Part shown: positions 58,588 through 64,000 of the stretch, in pieces
Position numbering within the stretch: position 1 is the stretch's first letter
Layout: each line of letters starts with the position of its first letter
Assembly: GCA_964482495.1 (NCBI GenBank)
Contig: CAYZXS010000012.1
Span: forward strand, 20,998 to 84,997
Length of the DNA: 64,000 bases
Reading direction: 5' to 3'
From: J029 sp964482495
GTDB lineage: Bacteria > Planctomycetota > UBA1135
Position numbers and translations under genes: made by a program
Notes under the pieces: generated by a model
Database searches by the model: none
What the model was told of the DNA's origin: nothing
Seen by the model: the letters and a program-made list of their open reading frames with translations, nothing else

Positions 58588-60324
58588 TCAGTAGGAGGCC
58601 AGGCAGCGCTGCAGGCGGAACTCCTGGCGGAAGTTCCAACCCTCCAGGGCCGAGGCCAGGCGGTCGCCGCGGTAGGGATCCCCCAGATAACCCAGCGCCA
58701 GCAGCAGGTGGGCGTTGCGCTCCGCCAGGCCGGGCCGGTCTAGGTCCTCGTGCAGGGCGTCCAGGATGGTCCGCGTCGTGCCGCTGAACCGGGCCAGGCC
58801 CTGGGCACGGGCGGCGGCCAGCCGGACGCTGGGCGCCTGGCCGGGGTCGAGCAGCAGCTCGACGCTGCGGGCGGCGCTGTCCGGGTGCCCCACCAGGGCG
58901 AAACCCAGCGCCAGGCCGCGCAGGGTGTCCTCCTGGTTCAGCGAGGAGGCCGCGGTCTCTTGCAGCACCGCGGCAGCCTTGGAGCCGCCGAGGTAGCCGG
59001 CGGCGGCGCACAGGTAGCCGGCGAAGTCCGGGTCGATGCCCTTGCGGCGCAACATGGTGCCCAGCTCCTCGACCAGGCCGGCGTCGCCGTAGAGGGCCAG
59101 GCCCAGCGCCAGGGCGCCGCGCATGCGCTCTTCGTCGCGGCGGGGGTCGGCCAGGCTGCCGTCGCCCTTCTCCTGCCACGGGTCCTTGCCGTCGCCGGCG
59201 ATGAGCTCGGCGAAGATGCCGTCCACCAGCGAGGAAGCGCCGGCCATGCCGGCCGCCAGGCCCCAGGCAGCGTGGAGCTGCCGGTTCACGCGCACCGCCT
59301 CCTGCTGCTCCTCGAGCAGGCGGGCGGCGGCCGGGCCGCCGATGCGGCCAGCGGCGAGCAGGCAGAAGACCCGCGTCTGCAGGTCGCCGCCTTGCTGGAG
59401 GCGGGCGGCGAGGCCGCCGAGGGCGCCCGGGTCCCGCAGCCGGCCGAGGGCCTGGGCGGCGGAGCGCTGGATCGCCAGGTCCTGGTGCCGCAGGCGGTTC
59501 ACCAGGAAGGAAGTGGCCGCGGGGTCGCCGATCGCGCCCAAGGCCCACAGGCTCAGGGTGCGGACCCGGCGCGAAGCGGAGGCGGCGGTCCTCTCCAGCT
59601 CCTCGGTGCCGGCCATCAGGGTCGGGGCCAGCTCGCTGGCGCCGGCCAAGCCGCAGGCCCAGATCGTGGCCTGGAGCAGCTTCTCCTCCTCCCCTGCCAA
59701 GCGGTCGGCGTGGAAGTCGCGCTCCAGGGCGGAGGCCAGGAAGGGCACCGCTTCGGCGCGGCGGCTCAGGCCGAGGCCGATGGCGGCGAAGCTGCGGTCG
59801 CCGATCGACAGGGTCGGGTTGGCGAAGCGCTCTCCGAGCTCCACCAGGGCCTGGTCGTCCTGCAGCAGGCCCAGTCCCAGCAGCGCCGCCTGGCGCACCT
59901 GGGCGATCGGGTCCTTCGAGGCGTCGATCAGGGGGCCGACGGTCGACGCCACGCCGCAGCGTCCCAGCGACAGGGCGGCGGCCTCGCGCAGCTCGGGCAG
60001 CGGCGACTCCAGGGCCTCGAGCAGCAGCGGCACGGCCTCCTCGGTGACCACCCCGCGGCGCAGGGCGTCCGCCCGGGGGGCGTAGCGGCCGTCGCTCAGG
60101 AGGGCGGTGGGCTCCTCCTCGACCTGGCCGCGGAACAAGCCCGCCTGCTCGTGCTCGAACCAGAATTCCCAGCGCTCCCAGCCGTCCAGCAAGACGGATT
60201 CCCGGGCGCGGGCCTGTTCGATGAGCACCTCGTCATAGGGGCCCCGGTAGGCGCCGCGGACGAGGGGGACCTCCTGGGGAGGCAGGGGGCAGAGGAAGAG
60301 AAGGGGAGCGAGGATCAGGGCCAT
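58588..60324 (-). CDS. exported HEAT-repeat protein
   Basis: This 578-residue protein has a short signal peptide (MALILAPLLFLCPLPPQEV) and then HEAT/ARM-type helical repeats over ~95-570, e.g. PLPELREAAALSLGRCGVA, PIAQVRQAALLGLGLLQDD, DLAIQRSAAQALGRLRDPGA and DTLRGLALGFALVGHPDSA. Such solenoids bind other proteins in the periplasm. ATG 60324 gives the signal peptide; an upstream TTG at 60348 is less likely. It lies directly downstream of the sigma/anti-sigma/RseB-like cassette on the same strand (94-nt gap) and might be part of that stress regulon. Confidence 0.85.
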   Translation of the reverse strand: MALILAPLLFLCPLPPQEVPLVRGAYRGPYDEVLIEQARARESVLLDGWERWEFWFEHEQAGLFRGQVEEEPTALLSDGRYAPRADALRRGVVTEEAVPLLLEALESPLPELREAAALSLGRCGVASTVGPLIDASKDPIAQVRQAALLGLGLLQDDQALVELGERFANPTLSIGDRSFAAIGLGLSRRAEAVPFLASALERDFHADRLAGEEEKLLQATIWACGLAGASELAPTLMAGTEELERTAASASRRVRTLSLWALGAIGDPAATSFLVNRLRHQDLAIQRSAAQALGRLRDPGALGGLAARLQQGGDLQTRVFCLLAAGRIGGPAAARLLEEQQEAVRVNRQLHAAWGLAAGMAGASSLVDGIFAELIAGDGKDPWQEKGDGSLADPRRDEERMRGALALGLALYGDAGLVEELGTMLRRKGIDPDFAGYLCAAAGYLGGSKAAAVLQETAASSLNQEDTLRGLALGFALVGHPDSAARSVELLLDPGQAPSVRLAAARAQGLARFSGTTRTILDALHEDLDRPGLAERNAHLLLALGYLGDPYRGDRLASALEGWNFRQEFRLQRCLASY

Positions 60325-60418
60325 GATGTCCGCCTGAGGCGGACGCAATCCGCCCGGCCTCCATACGTTTCATCGGCCAGGGAATCGCTCGGTCTGAACC
60401 GCCCGACGGCGAAAAAGC

Positions 60419-61462
60419 TCAGTCGCCGGTGCTGATCCAGGTGGCCTGCAGCTCCTCGAGGGGAGCGGATCCGACCACGTAGACCCGGTGGCTGCCGATC
60501 GGCCCTTCCGCCACCCGGACGCCGCCCAGGTCGGCGAACTGGACCAGGACCTTGTCCAGCAGGTGCCCCGAGACGTAGCCGTTGTCCCCCTGCTGCGCGA
60601 CCAGGATCACCTGGAGGCCGTCGTCGAGGACCTCGACGTGGAGGTTCGGGACGTCGGTGCCGAAGACCTGCTCGGTCAGGAGCATCTTCTGCTCCAGCGA
60701 GAAGTAGCCAGCCGGCGCGTAGTGGACCTGGAGCGGCTGGAAGCCCAGGGCCGGCACGTCGATGGCGCCGCGGTAGGGCTGCTCCGGCGCCGCCTGGACC
60801 GACCAGGTGATCGAGCCGAAGACCGGCGCCAGGTCGATCGAGACGGTCTCGATCGAGGACATCAGCTGGCCGACCTCGTCGAAGACGCTCCAGCCCATCA
60901 GCAGGTCCAGCTGCTCGTCGACCACCAGCTCGATCTTGCCGTAGCCGTAGCGGCTGGTGGCGCGGTGGGTGACGCAGCTGCGCCCGGCCACCAGGATCGT
61001 GCCCGGCAGGGTCTCCCAGACGTAGTTGCGCCGGATCCGCTCGTCCTCGCCGCGGTGCAGGTCGCGGAAGTTGACCAGGTAGCGCTGCCGGCGCTCGTAG
61101 GTGGCCTCCCAATCGAGGCTCGGCTGGTGCATGACGCTGGCGCCGGCCGGCTGGTGGCCGTCCAGGTCGAGGCGGAAGTTGCCCTGGCCGTCGGCGGACA
61201 GGGTCTCGAGGAAGACCTCGAGCTCGCCCTCGGAGTTGCGGACCTGGTAGTGGCGCTCAGCCCGGAGCTTCATCTCCTCGGGGGAGACGAAGCCGGGGAG
61301 CAGCAGCTCGCTGCCGCTGGCGCCGGAGACCGAGCCAGCGCCGGAGCTGAGGGCGCGGGTGTCGCCATCGAAGCTGTTCTCGGTGGTGGCCGAGCCGGAG
61401 CCGAAGCAGGCGCCCAGGCCGAGGGTCAGGGCCAGCGCCGGGAGCAGGTGGAGCCGGCTCAC
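60419..61462 (-). CDS. RseB/MucB-like envelope stress regulator (lipoprotein)
   Basis: This 347-residue protein has a lipobox (LTLGLGACFG). Its N-terminal beta domain (~40-220) resembles the LolA-like fold of RseB/MucB: the segment after WETLPGTILVAGRSCVTHRATSRYGYGKIELVV and LDLLMGWSVFDEVGQLM echoes the lipid-binding domain that reads G-R-x-x-...-L-W-x-D-...-G-L-P. The C-terminal part (~245-345; YAPAGYFSLEQKML, DDGLQVILVAQQGDNGYVSG, GSHRVYVVGSAPLEELQATW) matches the second MucB_RseB domain in order. The start GTG 61462 overlaps the anti-sigma stop (GTGA). In E. coli, RseB guards RseA from cleavage; the same job is inferred here from operon order. Similarity is by eye. Confidence 0.68.
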   Translation of the reverse strand: MSRLHLLPALALTLGLGACFGSGSATTENSFDGDTRALSSGAGSVSGASGSELLLPGFVSPEEMKLRAERHYQVRNSEGELEVFLETLSADGQGNFRLDLDGHQPAGASVMHQPSLDWEATYERRQRYLVNFRDLHRGEDERIRRNYVWETLPGTILVAGRSCVTHRATSRYGYGKIELVVDEQLDLLMGWSVFDEVGQLMSSIETVSIDLAPVFGSITWSVQAAPEQPYRGAIDVPALGFQPLQVHYAPAGYFSLEQKMLLTEQVFGTDVPNLHVEVLDDGLQVILVAQQGDNGYVSGHLLDKVLVQFADLGGVRVAEGPIGSHRVYVVGSAPLEELQATWISTGD

Positions 61463-61896
61463 AGCTGTCCCTCCAGGGCGGCGCCCTTCGAACCGGCCAG
61501 CATGCGCGCGGCGGGCGAGAGCTGGTTCTCCTGGACCTCCATCGGGATGGCCCGGGAGAGGTAGGCGTCGCGCAGCTCGGTGCGCTCGTAGTAGGCGAAG
61601 GCCGGCTGGGAGGAGACCGGCTTGTCCCGGCCGCTCAGCAGGAAGCCGAGGGCGAAGACCGCGACCACCGCGGCGGCGGCGGCCACCCGCCGGAAGACCA
61701 GGATCGGCCGCGGGCGGGCCACGGCCTGGACCTCGGGCTCGACGCGACGCCACAGCTCCTCCGGAGCCTCGACCGGCTCGGAGATGCCCAGCGCCACCCG
61801 CTGCCAGAGCTCGTCTGGCGCGCGCACGCCGCCCAGCTGCCGGAGGGAAGCCTCCAGGCTTTCGGGCAAGCGGTCGAGTTCGGGGTGGTTTTCCAC
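61459..61896 (-). CDS. anti-sigma factor (single-pass membrane)
   Basis: This 145-residue protein has a cytosolic N-terminal part (~1-65), one transmembrane helix (~70-87, VAAAAAVVAVFALGFLL) and a short outside tail. It lacks the HxxxCxxC zinc motif of ZAS anti-sigma factors. Its position between an ECF sigma gene (25 nt upstream) and an RseB-like gene (GTGA overlap downstream) supports an RseA-like job: holding the sigma factor until it is cut by proteases. The start is GTG 61896. Confidence 0.75.
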   Translation of the reverse strand: MENHPELDRLPESLEASLRQLGGVRAPDELWQRVALGISEPVEAPEELWRRVEPEVQAVARPRPILVFRRVAAAAAVVAVFALGFLLSGRDKPVSSQPAFAYYERTELRDAYLSRAIPMEVQENQLSPAARMLAGSKGAALEGQL

Positions 61897-61921
61897 GGGG
61901 GTGAAGAGGGGATGGAGTTGC

Positions 61922-62530
61922 CTAGCCGGGCTTCGCGGGGTCCTCCCCTTGGCGGGTGAGGTATTCGCGCAGCGCGGCGTGAGCGCGGTTGAGTCGGGAC
62001 TTCACGGTGCCGAGGCTGCACTCCAGAGCATCAGCGATCTCCTCGTAGCTGAGGTCTTCCATGTAGCGGAGGACCAGCAGGGAGGAGAAGCGTGGATTGA
62101 TGCTCGCCAGGGCTTCCCGGACCGCCTGCACCGATTCTTGATCGGCCAGGTGGGTCAGGGGATCGGAGCGTTCCGGTTCGACGGAGGCTTCTGCGAGCGG
62201 GTCGGCGTCGCCCGAGGCCAGGACCGTGGTGACGGAGCCGCGTTGCCCCGCGAGGCGGCGGCGACGGACGTCGATCGCGGCGTTGACCGCGATCCGGTAG
62301 ACCCAGGACGAGAACCGGCTGCGGAAGGCGAAGTCCTTGATTCGCCGGGCCAGGGTGACGAGGGTCTCCTGGGCGGCGTCGAGGGCGTCCTCTTCATTGC
62401 CGGTGACTCGCAAGCAGATCGTGTAGATCCGACTGCTGTAAAGATCGTAGAGCTCGCGGTAGGCCGTTTCGAAGGCGCGGCCGCGGGCCCTCTGGCAACG
62501 TTTGACCAGATTCAGGTCTGAATCAGCCAA
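61922..62530 (-). CDS. ECF RNA polymerase sigma factor (sigma-E/RpoE-like)
   Basis: This 202-residue sigma factor has region 2 (YRELYDLYSSRIYTICLRVTGNEEDALDAAQETLV, FSSWVYRIAVNAAIDVRRRR) and region 4 (INPRFSSLLVLRYMEDLSYEEIADALECSLGTVKSRLNRAHAAL; quoted here only to mark the segment ~145-190). The start is TTG 62530 with AAGGTG upstream. A near-perfect ECF promoter lies directly upstream, so it probably activates its own transcription. It heads an operon with an anti-sigma and an RseB-like gene, forming a complete envelope-stress cassette. Confidence 0.93.
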   Translation of the reverse strand: MADSDLNLVKRCQRARGRAFETAYRELYDLYSSRIYTICLRVTGNEEDALDAAQETLVTLARRIKDFAFRSRFSSWVYRIAVNAAIDVRRRRLAGQRGSVTTVLASGDADPLAEASVEPERSDPLTHLADQESVQAVREALASINPRFSSLLVLRYMEDLSYEEIADALECSLGTVKSRLNRAHAALREYLTRQGEDPAKPG

Positions 62531-62545
62531 AGCTGCACCTTATTT

Positions 62546-62572
62546 CGACGGGGCTGGAGTCGGGGGGGTTCC
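62546..62572 (-). promoter_or_regulatory. ECF sigma-type promoter
   Basis: The minus strand reads GGAACC (62572-62567), 16 nt, then CGTCG (62550-62546), matching the GGAAC / CGTC pattern of sigma-E-type promoters. It lies 16 nt before the TTG start of the sigma gene and implies autoregulation. Confidence 0.6.
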
Positions 62573-62653
62573 AAGTTTCTGGTAACTGGCCTAAGCCTAG
62601 GAAATGCAGCGGCTTGGGGCAAACGGGACCAGCAGCGGGGTGGGATGATGGAA

Positions 62654-62692
62654 AAAGCTCCGCCGCCCTCGCGAGGAGAGCGGCGGAGCTTT
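62654..62692 (-). terminator. intrinsic terminator
   Basis: A 13-bp perfect stem (AAAGCTCCGCCGC / GCGGCGGAGCTTT) with a 13-nt loop lies 34 nt after the stop of the gene at 62726-63697. On the minus strand it continues into TTTTTC, a good Rho-independent terminator. Confidence 0.75.
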
Positions 62693-62725
62693 GGAAATCC
62701 CGTGTTGAGAGGGATTTAGGCGGGA

Positions 62726-63697
62726 TCAGCCGCCGAGCAGGCCGACCACGTCGATGGCGACGATGACGTCGTCCTTGGTCATCACGCAGCCGGGCATGCA
62801 GACCGAGCCGGGCTCGGGATCGCAGTCCGCGTCGGCCACCACGTACTGGACGCGGCCGCCGCCGAGGTTGGCCATCGGCACCAGGGTCTGGACGCAGATC
62901 TCGTCCGAGGTGCCGCTGGAGGAGCCGCCGGAGCCGGGGTCGACCGGGAACAGGCCGCCGGTCTTCTGGCCGCCGCCACCGGTGGAGGCGCCGCTGCCGC
63001 CAAAGAGCTCGGTAGCCCCGAGGTGGCTGCTGTTGCCCGTCGAGGCCCGGGTGTTGCCCTCGTTGATGCGCAGGTCCAGCTCGGCCAGGTAGCCGCCGGA
63101 GTGGGTCAGCTGAACCGAATCAGCGATCACCTCTTGGTCGACCACCGCGACGGCGCCGAAAGCGACCGAGGGATGCTGGTCGATCCAGGAGCTGTCGATG
63201 CGGATCCGGGCGCGCTGGAGCTCCCAGCCGCTCAGATTGCAGCTGGTGCGGACCGAGTCGACCTGCCACGGGGCGAACTCGCTCCAGCGGAAGGAGACTT
63301 GCTCATGCAGCAGGCCGCGGTAGATCTCGAGCGAGTGGACCTGGTCGTTGACCAGGGCGTAGAACTCGAAGACGAAGTCCGGCCCGACTTGGTAGACCTC
63401 CATGGAGAAGGTCGTGAAGCCATTCGGCAGGCTCTGCGGATCCTCGTAGACGTTGGGGTCGGAACCCAGCAGGTGCTCTTCGAGGTCAGTGCGGCCGTCC
63501 TGGTCCGGATCGGCCTGGTTCGGGTCGGTGCCCAGACGAAGCTCCAGGGCGTCGTCGAGCAGGTCGCCGTCCGCGTCGGCGAGGGCCGTGAGGCCGGTGC
63601 TGCTGGCGGTCAGCTCAGCAGGCGAAGACAAAAATCCCAGCCCCGCGGCGAGGGCCGCGCAGCCGAAGCCGGCGAAGGACAGAGGTCCGGGGCGCAT
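62726..63697 (-). CDS. secreted protein with calcium-binding (thrombospondin-3-type) repeats
   Basis: This 323-residue protein has a signal peptide (GPLSFAGFGCAALAAGLGFLSS). Residues ~40-85 contain two acidic loops, DADGDLLDDALELRLGTDP and DPDQDGRTDLEEHLLGSDP, of the thrombospondin type 3 repeat kind. A beta-rich middle (~90-215) and a Gly/Ser-rich linker follow, then a Cys-containing C-terminal part (ADADCDPEPGSVCMPGC). ATG 63697 gives the signal peptide. No catalytic motif is seen. A terminator follows. Confidence 0.78.
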   Translation of the reverse strand: MRPGPLSFAGFGCAALAAGLGFLSSPAELTASSTGLTALADADGDLLDDALELRLGTDPNQADPDQDGRTDLEEHLLGSDPNVYEDPQSLPNGFTTFSMEVYQVGPDFVFEFYALVNDQVHSLEIYRGLLHEQVSFRWSEFAPWQVDSVRTSCNLSGWELQRARIRIDSSWIDQHPSVAFGAVAVVDQEVIADSVQLTHSGGYLAELDLRINEGNTRASTGNSSHLGATELFGGSGASTGGGGQKTGGLFPVDPGSGGSSSGTSDEICVQTLVPMANLGGGRVQYVVADADCDPEPGSVCMPGCVMTKDDVIVAIDVVGLLGG

Positions 63698-63875
63698 GGA
63701 GTGTTGGGATGTCAGGGAATCCAGGGGGAAAGCCAACATAACACGGATCCGGAGGAGGACGCGGGTTTTCGGGCTCTTTGGCTAGGCTTAACGGTGCCAA
63801 ACCCGCCTGGTAACGGGCTTTCCAGCGGTGTTCTAGGGTCAGCACTACCCCCTATCCAGAGGAAGCAAGCCCGGC

Positions 63876-63881
63876 TATCCT
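63876..63881 (+). promoter_or_regulatory. -10 box (TATCCT) of the tRNA-Arg gene
   Basis: TATCCT lies 21 nt upstream of the first base of the tRNA, giving a short 5' leader for RNase P to remove. No -35 was recognised. Confidence 0.4.
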
Positions 63882-63902
63882 GTCCGCCCGGAATTCGTGA
63901 GT

Positions 63903-63979
63903 GCGCCCGTAGCTCAGCTGGATAGAGCGTCTGCCTCCGGAGCAGAAGGTCACGTGTTCGAATCGCGTCGGGCGTACCA
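63903..63979 (+). tRNA. tRNA-Arg (anticodon CCG)
   Basis: A full cloverleaf runs from GCGCCCG (5' acceptor) through AGCTCAGCTGGATAGAGC (D-arm), anticodon loop CTCCGGA (anticodon CCG) and a TTCGAAT T-loop to CGGGCGT, discriminator A and an encoded CCA (63977-63979). All seven acceptor pairs form, with one G-U. It should read CGG, a frequent Arg codon in this GC-rich genome. Confidence 0.96.
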
Positions 63980-64000
63980 TTCTAAGTCATTGCCGATCGC

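Overview
The window is GC-rich chromosomal DNA from a free-living bacterium, and I place it in the Planctomycetota by inference. The supporting evidence is the style of gene content, not a marker gene: a DUF1080 / sorbosone-dehydrogenase-type propeller / HEAT / c-type haem lipoprotein, several sulfatase-like enzymes, an ECF sigma factor fused to a membrane-anchored ectodomain, a Ser/Thr kinase with TPRs near another sigma factor, FG-GAP/UnbV proteins, and many short secreted or lipoprotein N-termini. No rRNA, CRISPR array, transposase or prophage was seen.

Layout. 1-4.5 kb: a membrane sulfatase-like protein cut by the window edge, a REP-like palindrome, an exported M24 aminopeptidase and a divergent cysteine desulfurase. 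4.5-11.8 kb: a kinase-TPR protein, a small protein and an ECF-like sigma factor, then class II ribonucleotide reductase (nrdJ) and a family 9 glycosyltransferase. 11.9-16.2 kb: a tight operon of two tandem SGNH-type acetylesterases and a secreted beta-propeller. 16.3-24 kb: the sigma-factor fusion, a YwiC-like protein, a MATE transporter, a selenoprotein-type SelW/Rdx gene with an in-frame UGA, a HEAT/vWA protein and an HExxH lipoprotein. 24-38.8 kb: the large DUF1080/cytochrome lipoprotein, a zinc ribbon, a sulfatase, a serine hydrolase, a subtilase, a Tat-exported two-subunit molybdenum hydroxylase, a second sulfatase-like lipoprotein and an FG-GAP/UnbV protein. 38.8-49 kb: an unknown cytosolic protein, a second carboxypeptidase-regulatory-like protein, tRNA(CAU), an ADPRM-like phosphoesterase, a second REP-like element, a TIGR03546/TIGR03545 pair and an M14 carboxypeptidase. 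49-58 kb: MscS, a class V aminotransferase with SppA, a TPR lipoprotein, then HAD, MoxR, a stand-alone nitrilase and NadE. 58-64 kb: a HEAT protein, a complete sigma/anti-sigma/RseB-like cassette, a secreted Ca-binding-type protein and tRNA-Arg(CCG).

The most notable observations are these. (1) The hidden 74-residue SelW/Rdx selenoprotein at 21456-21680 on the minus strand has CxxU encoded by UGA and a plausible bacterial SECIS directly after it. (2) Many genes have a TANNNT -10 box ending 5-6 nt before the start codon, which predicts widespread leaderless transcription. (3) Palindromic repeat elements sit exactly at gene 3' ends and supply stop codons. (4) One protein joins a sigma factor, a membrane helix and a long carboxypeptidase-regulatory-like ectodomain. 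Everything was read by eye; no database search was possible, so family names rest on motif recognition.
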